A DNA stretch of 64,000 nt from Bacteroidota bacterium. GTDB lineage: Bacteria; Bacteroidota; Bacteroidia; Flavobacteriales_D; Crocinitomicaceae. Below the pieces are notes generated by a model, which worked only from the letters and a program-made list of their open reading frames with translations, ran no database searches and had not been told where the DNA came from. The position numbers and the translations under genes were made by a program. The stretch is from assembly GCA_030148165.1 (NCBI GenBank), contig JASBTZ010000003.1, positions 496,001 to 560,000 on the forward strand, read 5' to 3'. Below, piece after piece: positions 33,756 to 42,173 of this stretch (the first letter of the stretch is position 1; each line of letters opens with the position of its first letter).

Positions 33756-35605
33756 TTTACTTCTATTTTTTCTTGATTACTTTTCTTGTATTGCTTTTTC
33801 ATCCAGTGTTTCTGTGCAATAATTGCTGCACCGAGAGACACCGTGTGCTGTGGTTCGTCCACAATGGTTATTTCCCGATTGAACTTTTCGTGTAGTAATG
33901 ATCCCAGATATGGGTGATTTGCTATTACCCCACCGATCATAACTGTCGGAACGTCCGGTAATAATTTCATTTTGGCTACTTTGCCAGCAATGGACAGGTA
34001 AATACCCCTGGATATGTCTTCAATGGAAATGCCGTCAAATATCCATTGCATGATCTCCGTTTTAGCGAAAACAGTACAGAAGCTATTCAGCTCTTTATCA
34101 TAAACCGAATTGGCCGCAAGCCTACTCATTTCTGAAACGTCCACTTCCGCCCTCTCTGCTATCTCAGATAAAAATGATCCGGTTCCAGCTGCGCATTTAT
34201 CATTCATATAAAAGTTCGTGACCTGATTATTTTCGTCACAATGAATCACTTTGATGTCTTCTCCTCCTATATCGATAATTGTTTTCTCACCTGAAATATC
34301 TCGTGATACGCCAGCTGCTGCGCAATTGATCTCCGTTTTGATAATGTCCGACTCAATAAAGTGTTTTCTGCCATAGCCGGTAGCGCAGCTGTATTTGATA
34401 TCAAAATCAGTATGAATAGCCTTCATCACCTGTCGGTGAGCTAATCGGTCTCTGTTCAGCGTTTGCAGTGTATATCTGAAAACAACATTTTGTTTTTCAT
34501 CAATGACGGTGAATTTGATGTATGCTGAGCCAAGATCTACTCCGAGGAAACAATCACCTCCCTGGTAAATCACGGATGACTTCTTATCCTTGACAATTCC
34601 CTTTTTAATAATTCCTCTTGCAAAAGAACCAGCTGCACCCGGAATTCGGGAAGCGATATTCTTGTTAGTCATGGCCTTTACCATGTTTGTAAAGGCTAGA
34701 TTTAGTGAGGTTCGCACGTAGTGCTTTTTTCCATATTCAACGATCTTGCCATTGAAGTAATCAATCTCTGTCTGACGGTTATTGATTACATCTCCAGCCA
34801 GGGATGGAAAGTGATTTCCTCCTTTCTTGAGGTAGCGCATGCATCTGCGGATAAAATCATCGGGGAATTTAATTTTCTCAGCTTCAGCGACAATTACTGC
34901 CTCATTGATTATTTGCTCAATAAGTTCAACTGTATCTGGATCAGCCATTGCTTCAGCCATTGTCAACCGACCAACACCACAGAGTGCGCTTAGAGAAGAA
35001 TTTAAAATGGTCTTTTCCCAGGTTCGTTTCAGCAATTCGAATGAATCAATTGCTTTAGTATGCAATTCAACTGAATTTAATATCTCAGCAAACTCTTCTG
35101 CTTTTTCACTTCTATTATCGTCAATTGATCCCAGATAATTAGGTGGTGTGAAGAATGTTACCTTCACGACGTTTGGAGCACTTAGGTTTCCTGCATAATT
35201 GATCACCATTCTCAGGATTCGATCAGAACCGAACACGGGAATAAGCAGTTGTTCCACATCAATTCCATTTTGAGCTGAAACGACAGTTAATTCTCCATCA
35301 CTAAGTTTTAATGCTTGCTGCGCTGCTTTCTCAATTTGATACGACTTAAGCGAAAAGACCAGATAATCCATTTGAACTTTTGCCTCGATTAATTCTTCAA
35401 TGGAACCATATACCTCATCGAAAAAGGTAGTCGATTCCATTACGCCTTCCAGTGTAATTCCTTCGCTTTTAATTAGATTAAGTTTGATCTTGTTCCGAAC
35501 ACAAAGAATGACTTCGCAACCGGCTTCTTTCAGCTTAACCGCCATGATCATTCCGACCGGTCCTACACCTACTATGGCAACTCTTATTTTCTTTTTCTGA
35601 TTCAT
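33752..35605 (-). CDS. fusion of ketopantoate-reductase-like domain and BadF/HgdC-type ATPase activase
   Basis: This 617-residue protein joins two families I have not seen joined before. Residues 1-310 are ApbA/PanE-like: Rossmann motif VGVGPVGM (12-19), QNG (112-114), catalytic-type Lys 198 and Asn 202 in TWEKTILNSS, and the family tail DYFNGKIVEYGKKH. From about 350 to 600 lies a BadF/BcrA/HgdC ATPase: LGVDLGSAYIKFTV, CAAGTGSF with Cys 471, LNSFCTVFAKTEI with Cys 510, and IGGVIANHPY. The two Cys are the usual ligands of the [4Fe-4S] cluster bridging the activase dimer. It follows the HgdB-like gene with no gap (TAGATG) and overlaps the thiolase. Likely role: ATP-driven electron injection into the HgdB-like partner; the reductase half suggests 2-oxo/2-hydroxyacid chemistry. 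Function unproven. Confidence 0.85.
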   Translation of the reverse strand: MNQKKKIRVAIVGVGPVGMIMAVKLKEAGCEVILCVRNKIKLNLIKSEGITLEGVMESTTFFDEVYGSIEELIEAKVQMDYLVFSLKSYQIEKAAQQALKLSDGELTVVSAQNGIDVEQLLIPVFGSDRILRMVINYAGNLSAPNVVKVTFFTPPNYLGSIDDNRSEKAEEFAEILNSVELHTKAIDSFELLKRTWEKTILNSSLSALCGVGRLTMAEAMADPDTVELIEQIINEAVIVAEAEKIKFPDDFIRRCMRYLKKGGNHFPSLAGDVINNRQTEIDYFNGKIVEYGKKHYVRTSLNLAFTNMVKAMTNKNIASRIPGAAGSFARGIIKKGIVKDKKSSVIYQGGDCFLGVDLGSAYIKFTVIDEKQNVVFRYTLQTLNRDRLAHRQVMKAIHTDFDIKYSCATGYGRKHFIESDIIKTEINCAAAGVSRDISGEKTIIDIGGEDIKVIHCDENNQVTNFYMNDKCAAGTGSFLSEIAERAEVDVSEMSRLAANSVYDKELNSFCTVFAKTEIMQWIFDGISIEDISRGIYLSIAGKVAKMKLLPDVPTVMIGGVIANHPYLGSLLHEKFNREITIVDEPQHTVSLGAAIIAQKHWMKKQYKKSNQEKIEVK

Positions 35606-36823
35606 CTAACCAAATACTTTTGAATCTTGAATCTGTTCCACGAAGGTTTCAATTTTCGTGATGCTCTGTCCTTCCGAAAAGAACCTCAAATCACAGAGGT
35701 CTCCTTCGATTATTAATGAGGGGACACCCGTTTGATCGCTTAGTCTTTGAGGCATGCCGAACTTAGCGTTGGAATTATTGAAACACGTTTTTGTATCGTG
35801 ATAGACAATTCCGTCTATGCTATATTCCTCGAACCAATCACGCAGCATTTGCATTTTTACTTTCTCACTGCGATTGATAAATATCTCCGTGTAAGCACGA
35901 GCCATTGAATTCCATGGATCATCCTCGTCGAACTTGTCAAACACCCAGCTACTGCAGTATGTGGATGCGACCACCGCTGCTTCATTCTGAGAAAACAGAT
36001 CACTCATCATCCTTAACTTCCCCCAGATAGGCATTCCTTCCCAAAAAATCCTGCACTTTGCCTGAGGTAAAAAGCCCTCATTATTCTTTATTTTTTCCTG
36101 CAGTTCATCCAGCAATAGCGAATAATAATCCTTCGCTTCCTGTGTGCCACGAAGTACAACTATAGGTCCCATGTGTATAGTGCCGTCAAAAAAGCTGATC
36201 GGGGCATTCATCGCTGTTGATGTCTTTAAAACCTGTTGCCACAATAAAGTGGCTTCCTTACTCAACTTGAGAACCGACTTAAGCTTTGCCAGATCAAACT
36301 TCTGTCCGCTCACCTCTTCACATGTTGGAATCATTTTCTTGAATTGCTTCACAACCAAATCAACTTCATCCTGGGACACTTCATCCAAATGACGTGGTGG
36401 TTGAATTCCAACAATCGGACATTCAAAATGGTCCGCATAAAACGTAAACCAATCCTCTACTTCGCGGCATTGATTCGTATTGTAAGCAATGATGTCCGGC
36501 TTCGGAACACCTTTCATGTCATAATGTTTTTGAAGTGGTGTTTCATTCTTAAGAAATGCACCGATATCTGATGTGGTATAGGAACAAACGTGTCCCGAAT
36601 AACCGCATTTGACAGCCTCCGGAATGAACTCCATTGCTGTCCGGGTCGCCCCAAGCAAAGCTCCATGGTTCTCTGGAAAGTAAACTTCAAATCCAAAGGA
36701 TCGTAAGAGTTCGGCCGGACCAACACTGGTACACCAGGCAATTTTTTTATTCCCAGCTTCGAGCGATTTGAAGTACGACCCCATTAGCTCCTTCATATTA
36801 TCTGTTGCATCTATCTTATACAT
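35606..36823 (-). CDS. HgdB/BcrB-like iron-sulfur subunit (2-hydroxyacyl-CoA dehydratase / benzoyl-CoA reductase family)
   Basis: The 405-residue member of the dehydratase/benzoyl-CoA reductase family is separate from the true BcrB and BcrC of the same operon. The three Cys positions that hold the active cluster in each subunit are retained: Cys 80 (HVCSYTTSDIG), Cys 119 (NTNQCREV) and Cys 347 (DTKTCFNN). The family phrases WEGMPIWGKLR, VVASTYCSSW and IIEGDLCDLRFF are present. Known dehydratases and reductases use two different subunits; here only one is encoded, so it may form a homodimer (as in double-cubane proteins of the YjiM type) or pair with BcrB/BcrC. It is followed directly by its probable activator, the PanE-BadF fusion, and preceded by a CoA ligase. 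Substrate unknown. Confidence 0.85.
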   Translation of the reverse strand: MYKIDATDNMKELMGSYFKSLEAGNKKIAWCTSVGPAELLRSFGFEVYFPENHGALLGATRTAMEFIPEAVKCGYSGHVCSYTTSDIGAFLKNETPLQKHYDMKGVPKPDIIAYNTNQCREVEDWFTFYADHFECPIVGIQPPRHLDEVSQDEVDLVVKQFKKMIPTCEEVSGQKFDLAKLKSVLKLSKEATLLWQQVLKTSTAMNAPISFFDGTIHMGPIVVLRGTQEAKDYYSLLLDELQEKIKNNEGFLPQAKCRIFWEGMPIWGKLRMMSDLFSQNEAAVVASTYCSSWVFDKFDEDDPWNSMARAYTEIFINRSEKVKMQMLRDWFEEYSIDGIVYHDTKTCFNNSNAKFGMPQRLSDQTGVPSLIIEGDLCDLRFFSEGQSITKIETFVEQIQDSKVFG

Positions 36824-36824
36824 G

Positions 36825-38552
36825 CTACTTGTGCTTTTTATCTAATTCTATGATGTACACCTCTTCATCTACCGGGACCTCGTCACCATATAAATTCTTG
36901 AGGTGTGCTTTATATTTTTCTACAACATTTTTTGGTGCCATTTTGAGCGATGGTGTTAATGTTCGATCATCCAGGTTCAATTCATCCATAATGATCGCGG
37001 CAGATTTCACTTTTGCGAACTTCTGTCCAATTGTATTATTCGCCATATGCATACAGCCTGTCAAACATTTACCTAGTTCATTTAAGCTTCTGGGGCAAAA
37101 ACAACCTTCTTCCGGTGAAATCGAATAATCCGGATTCTCCAGTAGTTTTTTATTCGGAAAGATTAATGCCACCGGATATTCTTCACCGCTACCTGAAACG
37201 ACGGCGTACTGCACGTAATGGCATTTCTTTTCGATTGCTTTTTCAAGATCTGTGGGTATCACTTTTTCTCCGTTGGAAAGCTTAAAAATTCGATCCTTTC
37301 TGGATATCAGTTTGAGACCATTTGGCGTAATTGCTCCAACATCTCCTGTTCGATACCAACCATCTTCAGTGAATGCATCAGCATTGGCCTCATCGTTCTT
37401 ATAGTAGCTAACCATCACATTTGGGCCCTTCACCTGTATTTCATCGTCATCAGCAATGCGAATGGAAACACCCGGTATCGGTTTACCTACTACTCCCGTT
37501 TCTCTTTTAATATCAGGATCAGTTAAAGTGCAACAAGGTGAAGTTTCGGTCAAACCCCAACCCTCAATAACTTTTATATCTCTCGCTTCAAATTCATTCG
37601 AAAGTTTTTCGGGAAGTGCTGCTGCAGCCGTAAAAATGAACTTCAGTCCTGAATTAAAGAAAATATCCTGTGCCTCTTTATCATCATTTGTCATTTCATA
37701 AAGCGACTGGTATACCTTGGGAACACTGAAGAATATGGTTGGCCGGACTAGCTTCCAATTCTCAAATATCGATTTAACATCTCTTCCGTAGCTGCTTTCT
37801 AGTGAGTAGGTTGCACCGTTGTAAAGTGCTGTAAACAATTCGAAAATCCCTCCAAAGCTATGATGCCATGGTAGATAAGACAAGAACCGATCGTGCTCAT
37901 CCACATCCCATAAGATATCCAGGGCTGCTTGTTGTGACAGGATGTTTCCATGCGTAAGCTGGACACATTTTGGAATACCCATCGTTCCTGAAGTATACAT
38001 GTTCAGGCAAATCGTGTCCGGATCCAAATTGAATTTTAATCTAGAGTGTTCAGCAGGTTCCTGCTGAATTAAAATATTGAAGGGAACTAATTGGGGAAGC
38101 CGCTTATCACTATCAACGTGAAATCCGTATATCTTTTTCACTTTAAGATCTGCACTTAAATTGGCCAACTGTTGTTCCCCTGCTATTGCCAGCCATTCCG
38201 CGTCTGAATGATTGATCAACAACTCAGCAGTATCCTTTTTGAAATTTGCAAAAATCGGTACAACGATACCCCCGAAAGCCATTACAGCAAGCTGTAATTC
38301 GAGCATTTCCCAGCAATTTCTTGAAAAGATAACCATTTTGTCACCCGGCCTAAATCCTTCGTTTTCAAGGCCCGTTGCAATTCGCTGAACATTTAAATAG
38401 AGCTCATCCCAGGTATGATTCTGATAAACCCCACTATCATCTTTTTCACGATAAACAATGTGTTCACCAAATCGTTCTGTGTTCTTAATAAGCAAAGTAG
38501 CTATGTTCGGTAATACCGGACCCAACTTCTTTTCTGCGTGCAACTCCTTCAT
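36825..38552 (-). CDS. AMP-forming acyl-CoA synthetase (substrate unknown)
   Basis: This 575-residue adenylate-forming ligase is of the long-chain acyl-CoA synthetase type. Landmarks are the phosphate loop YTSGTMGIPKCVQLTHGN near residue 190, GWGLTETSP near 335, DGWYRTGDVG, KLISRKDRIFKLSNGEKV and the C-terminal LTPSLKMAPK with the adenylation Lys. The phosphate loop departs from the consensus TSGTTGxPKG at two positions (Met for Thr, Cys for Gly). A Cys-rich insertion, CFCPRSLNELGKCLTGC, lies near residue 485. By context it activates an aromatic acid (benzoate or 4-hydroxybenzoate), or the 2-hydroxyacid that the neighbouring dehydratase-like module would use. The family resemblance is to fatty-acid ligases rather than to benzoate-CoA ligase, so the substrate is open. 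Confidence 0.8.
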   Translation of the reverse strand: MKELHAEKKLGPVLPNIATLLIKNTERFGEHIVYREKDDSGVYQNHTWDELYLNVQRIATGLENEGFRPGDKMVIFSRNCWEMLELQLAVMAFGGIVVPIFANFKKDTAELLINHSDAEWLAIAGEQQLANLSADLKVKKIYGFHVDSDKRLPQLVPFNILIQQEPAEHSRLKFNLDPDTICLNMYTSGTMGIPKCVQLTHGNILSQQAALDILWDVDEHDRFLSYLPWHHSFGGIFELFTALYNGATYSLESSYGRDVKSIFENWKLVRPTIFFSVPKVYQSLYEMTNDDKEAQDIFFNSGLKFIFTAAAALPEKLSNEFEARDIKVIEGWGLTETSPCCTLTDPDIKRETGVVGKPIPGVSIRIADDDEIQVKGPNVMVSYYKNDEANADAFTEDGWYRTGDVGAITPNGLKLISRKDRIFKLSNGEKVIPTDLEKAIEKKCHYVQYAVVSGSGEEYPVALIFPNKKLLENPDYSISPEEGCFCPRSLNELGKCLTGCMHMANNTIGQKFAKVKSAAIIMDELNLDDRTLTPSLKMAPKNVVEKYKAHLKNLYGDEVPVDEEVYIIELDKKHK

Positions 38553-38563
38553 ATTCTTCCAGT

Positions 38564-39421
38564 TTAAACTACGACAGCAGCTTCTTGTTCTTTTAGTTTA
38601 TAGTATCTGAAGCCACCCCAAATCGCAGCGCCAATAGCGCCTGAATAGATAGCATCAGGATGAGATATAAACTCAAAGTTTTTCTTCTTGTTCTCTGCGG
38701 CTAATTCTTCTACAGCCTGAATCATTCCTTCATTCATCCCCATTCCTCCCATCAATGCAATTGGTGATTCAGCCTTAAGTGCACCTAAAAGCTTGACCAC
38801 TCGTTGGGCTATTGAAAGGTTGATTCCTTTCACAATATTCGGTGTAGAGAGCCCCTTGGACACCAGGTTAATCACATCTGTCTCCGCTAATACTGCGCAA
38901 ATACCTGATGGAACTTCAGGATTGTCCGCCTGCAATGAGAGAGGTCCGACTTCTTCAATAGCCAAACCGAGATAACGGGAAATATTTTCTATGAACTGAC
39001 CAGACCCCGAAGCACATTGTCCGGTCATCTTATAGTCAAGGACTTTCCCCCTGTTATCCACTCTGATCGCTCTAACATAAAGCCCTCCCATATCAACCAC
39101 TGTTTTTGCAGCCGGAGCAAAGAAGATTCCTCCTCGAGCATGCGTAGTCATACTATAGAAGTGCCCAGTTTTCTTATCGACCATTTCGCCTTCTCCGGTT
39201 GATGCCAGATAAGCAATATCATTATCATAGGATAGATTCTGACGTTCAAGTAAGGTGTCAACTAATTCGACCACAACATCCTTGGGATTACGTTTTCTAA
39301 TCTTTTCAGTTTGTTTATCGATCAATTTGTGTTCTCCTGAGTCATTATCATATTTCATTATGACACCTTTGACGTAACTTCCTCCGACGTCTACACCCAT
39401 TGTATATATTGAATCACTCAT
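38564..39421 (-). CDS. bcrD: benzoyl-CoA reductase subunit D (BadG/BcrD ATPase)
   Basis: The 285-residue ASKHA-fold ATPase subunit has MGVDVGGSYVKGVIM (phosphate 1), a second phosphate segment VVDMGGLYVRAIRV, and the cluster-ligand Cys 136 (GQCASGSGQF) and Cys 175 (SGICAVLAETDV). Together with BcrA it forms the heterodimeric electron-activating module that couples ATP hydrolysis to ferredoxin-driven reduction of benzoyl-CoA. The length is that of Thauera BcrD (about 282). It lies 18 bases after bcrA in the canonical order C-B-A-D. Confidence 0.92.
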   Translation of the reverse strand: MSDSIYTMGVDVGGSYVKGVIMKYDNDSGEHKLIDKQTEKIRKRNPKDVVVELVDTLLERQNLSYDNDIAYLASTGEGEMVDKKTGHFYSMTTHARGGIFFAPAAKTVVDMGGLYVRAIRVDNRGKVLDYKMTGQCASGSGQFIENISRYLGLAIEEVGPLSLQADNPEVPSGICAVLAETDVINLVSKGLSTPNIVKGINLSIAQRVVKLLGALKAESPIALMGGMGMNEGMIQAVEELAAENKKKNFEFISHPDAIYSGAIGAAIWGGFRYYKLKEQEAAVVV

Positions 39422-39439
39422 TTCTTTTCTTTTAAAGTT

Positions 39440-40849
39440 CTAGACTGTTTTCTTCTCATTAACCGGTAGATCAACACTGATATTTCTTCTGGCAAACATG
39501 GCTCCACCCAGTGCTCCCATGAAGATGGAATCCGTATGGATATTCATGGTGACTTCTCCATAAGCATCCGTTACCATTTGTTTTACATACTTCAAGACAG
39601 CTTGATTCCTTGCGACACCACCGGTGAAGGTGAATTCATTTCTTACCCCACCCGAACGTGCTATTAAGGACATTGCCCTCTGGACTATGGCTTTGTGCAA
39701 GCCGGCAAGTATATTTGGTCGTTTTTCACCATTATGAAGCAGCTCTTTAACTTCTGCTCCTGCGAAGACAGTACAGGTTGAGCATATGGTTGTTTCCTTA
39801 TCGGCCTTCATCGCTTCAGGTCCCAATTCATTCAAAGAAATACCGAATTCATCCGCGATATAACCCAAGTAGCGACCGCAACCGGCAGCACACCGGTCAT
39901 TCATGTGAAAGCTCGTAACGAGACCATTCTTGTCAACTTGGATAGCCTTAGTATCTTGTCCACCGATATCAAGGACAGTTCTTGTATCCGGAAACACTGC
40001 GTGTGCTCCGAAAGCGTGACAGAGGATTTCAGATTTAATACAGTCTTCCGGGAATGGTAATAAGGCTCTTCCATAACCTGTTCCGACCATCTTGGCGATA
40101 TAGATGTCTTCGTTCGCAATATCTTCGATGTGCTCGCGAATTGTATATTCGACATTCTTATAGTTATTCTTGACTGCATTGAGTTCAGCCCAATACCAAT
40201 CTTCCTTGCTACCATCCTCTTGCTGATCTGCCAATCCTTCATACTTCTCTTCCAGCTCCGCCATGGATTCATTTACCAACTCTTTAAAGTTGTATTTCAC
40301 CATTTCATTCTCAACGGGCGTAATACTTTTATCGAATGCCAACAGTAGCGGTTCGTAAAACTCTTTGTCCAACTTCTCGACTTCCTCGTTATATCGCTCA
40401 CTAACAATATCCCGAAAGAATTGATTTTTAGATCCGAGATTTTCGATTAAAAACTCCTTCCTAATCTGAGGTCGAATGGTTTCAATGATTTTATTCAATT
40501 CCGAAGCGATAGCATCTTTGTTTTCATATTCAAATTCACTAACTGTTTGTTTCAACAACTGCTCGAGACTGTCCATTCGCCGTTTAAATTGTCTGTACTG
40601 AAAAACGGAGCGAATATCTTCCATGTACTTTTTAAACTCCGGCTTTTGGTCCATATCTTTCCTGATAGCATTGGACAACAAGGTGAATCTAGCATCATAA
40701 ATTGCTTCTTCCTTAGCTATATCCGCCGCGACCTTGTAGTTCGCTCGCGTATTTGTTATTCCTCTCCCTAATATTTCATCATTTTCATCGATGATGACGG
40801 CTTTGGAAGTTGTTGAACCCAGGTCTATTCCTAAATAATATTTCTTCAT
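39440..40849 (-). CDS. bcrA: benzoyl-CoA reductase subunit A (BadF/BcrA ATPase)
   Basis: The 469-residue larger ATPase subunit begins GIDLGSTTSKAVII and contains VLDIGGQDTKAIQV. The [4Fe-4S] ligands are Cys 320 (DRCAAGCG) and Cys 359 (CSTCTVFAGAEV). Compared with the 260-residue activases it has a charged, helical insertion of about 170 residues between roughly 40 and 215, as in Thauera/Rhodopseudomonas BcrA/BadF (about 437). This insertion helps place the system in the Bcr rather than the Bzd subclass. With BcrD it transfers electrons to the BcrBC catalytic module. Confidence 0.92.
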   Translation of the reverse strand: MKKYYLGIDLGSTTSKAVIIDENDEILGRGITNTRANYKVAADIAKEEAIYDARFTLLSNAIRKDMDQKPEFKKYMEDIRSVFQYRQFKRRMDSLEQLLKQTVSEFEYENKDAIASELNKIIETIRPQIRKEFLIENLGSKNQFFRDIVSERYNEEVEKLDKEFYEPLLLAFDKSITPVENEMVKYNFKELVNESMAELEEKYEGLADQQEDGSKEDWYWAELNAVKNNYKNVEYTIREHIEDIANEDIYIAKMVGTGYGRALLPFPEDCIKSEILCHAFGAHAVFPDTRTVLDIGGQDTKAIQVDKNGLVTSFHMNDRCAAGCGRYLGYIADEFGISLNELGPEAMKADKETTICSTCTVFAGAEVKELLHNGEKRPNILAGLHKAIVQRAMSLIARSGGVRNEFTFTGGVARNQAVLKYVKQMVTDAYGEVTMNIHTDSIFMGALGGAMFARRNISVDLPVNEKKTV

Positions 40850-40866
40850 TTCTTTCTGATTTAAGC

Positions 40867-42153
40867 TTAAACTGTCTCTTTTTCCATTGATTTTCGCTGC
40901 GCTAACATCTGGAAATAGGACTCTAATCTGTTTTTGATATTGGAGTATGAGAAGTAGCGAGGATCTACCAGGTCTGATTCGATAAATCCGACCGGCACTT
41001 CAAGTCGATCTTCTATTTCGCGCATCATACCGAGCTGACCTGCCGAGAATGAGTTGCAGCTTTTAATCGAGTTAGTTACGTATCCGTCGGCATCATAATC
41101 CTCAATGCATTTGGAAAGTAAGTCGATTCGTTGAGGTATGTTCATGTTGGTATAGCAATTCATACAATATTCCGCCAACGATTCCAATGGACGATTTGCA
41201 TCATGTCGCCAGCCCATATCGTAAACTCCTCCAACTTTCGTATAGGATGAAGCAACAATGACTGCTCCCATGTCGTAAAAGATCTTCCAAAATTCCCTGA
41301 AAGAAGTCCAGTTCGGAGGACCTTCAACAACAAGTCGATATTTCTCTTCCTTCATTTCTCCTTCCGGAGTAATCGGACCTAAACCATTTTTAATGCGGTC
41401 TTGAATTTCGCTGTATAATTCCTTGTAATATTCAACAGCTTGTTCTGTACCTCTAAAGCCTATATTGATTGGTCCTATGTAATATACTCCCGCGAAATAC
41501 GCATCTATAGGAGAAGGCTTGTGCTTCGTTGTATCAAATATTTTTGTGATCCAATCTTCCGCCTCTTTGGAGAGTCTTAAGTGAGCTTTCAATTTTTCTT
41601 CATCAAACTTGATCCCAGATACTTCCTCCATTTGTGGTATGACTTCCTCCTTTAATTGTTTGACCATATACTGGGTCATCTCGGGAGTGATCTCAGCATT
41701 TTCCTGATATGGAGTATGGACCATAATGACTTTTGCATTCGGGTACTCACGCTTTAAAGTCTCAAACCACTTCAGGAATGTAAAACAGCCCGTATAACTT
41801 AACAGAAGGACATCCGGTTCAGGTATCTTTTGACCTGTTGGGCCAATATTACCCTTCATCATCATTCCAACATCACATTTTACGTAGGTGCAAACATCTT
41901 CTGAATGGGCGTTCTTCTCCGCTTCCTTTATGTAACCCCCTGATTTCTTTCTCATCGCACTTTGAAGTGCATTAATCTCAGGATAAACAGGTAGCATGTC
42001 GAACGTGCGAATCAGTTCTGAAAGGTTTCCAGGGATGAACGTATAACACACCTTCTTTCCATCTTCTTTGGCTGTTGCCAATTGATTAAAAAGTCCTTCT
42101 ACCATCTCCTTCTGGAGAATCATACTTTTTTCTTTTTGTGCTTCTTTAGCCAT
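40867..42153 (-). CDS. bcrB: benzoyl-CoA reductase subunit B
   Basis: The 428-residue catalytic subunit, with BcrC, binds benzoyl-CoA and carries out the two-electron Birch-type ring reduction. Expected cluster ligands are Cys 88 (EDVCTYVKCDVG), Cys 123 (LSYTGCFTFLKWF) and Cys 366 (NSIKSCNSFSAGQ). Other family phrases include VEGPPNWTSFREF and IESDLVDPRYFS. Length agrees with Thauera BcrB (about 438). It lies 20 bases after bcrC and 17 bases before bcrA. Confidence 0.93.
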   Translation of the reverse strand: MAKEAQKEKSMILQKEMVEGLFNQLATAKEDGKKVCYTFIPGNLSELIRTFDMLPVYPEINALQSAMRKKSGGYIKEAEKNAHSEDVCTYVKCDVGMMMKGNIGPTGQKIPEPDVLLLSYTGCFTFLKWFETLKREYPNAKVIMVHTPYQENAEITPEMTQYMVKQLKEEVIPQMEEVSGIKFDEEKLKAHLRLSKEAEDWITKIFDTTKHKPSPIDAYFAGVYYIGPINIGFRGTEQAVEYYKELYSEIQDRIKNGLGPITPEGEMKEEKYRLVVEGPPNWTSFREFWKIFYDMGAVIVASSYTKVGGVYDMGWRHDANRPLESLAEYCMNCYTNMNIPQRIDLLSKCIEDYDADGYVTNSIKSCNSFSAGQLGMMREIEDRLEVPVGFIESDLVDPRYFSYSNIKNRLESYFQMLAQRKSMEKETV

Positions 42154-42173
42154 AATCTTGATTTCTAGTATTA

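Noticed and set aside
35606-36823. Third HgdB-like gene as a degraded duplicate of bcrB
   Set aside because: All three cluster-ligand Cys and the family motifs are intact, the frame is complete, and its sequence is clearly different from BcrB in the same operon, so decay is not indicated.
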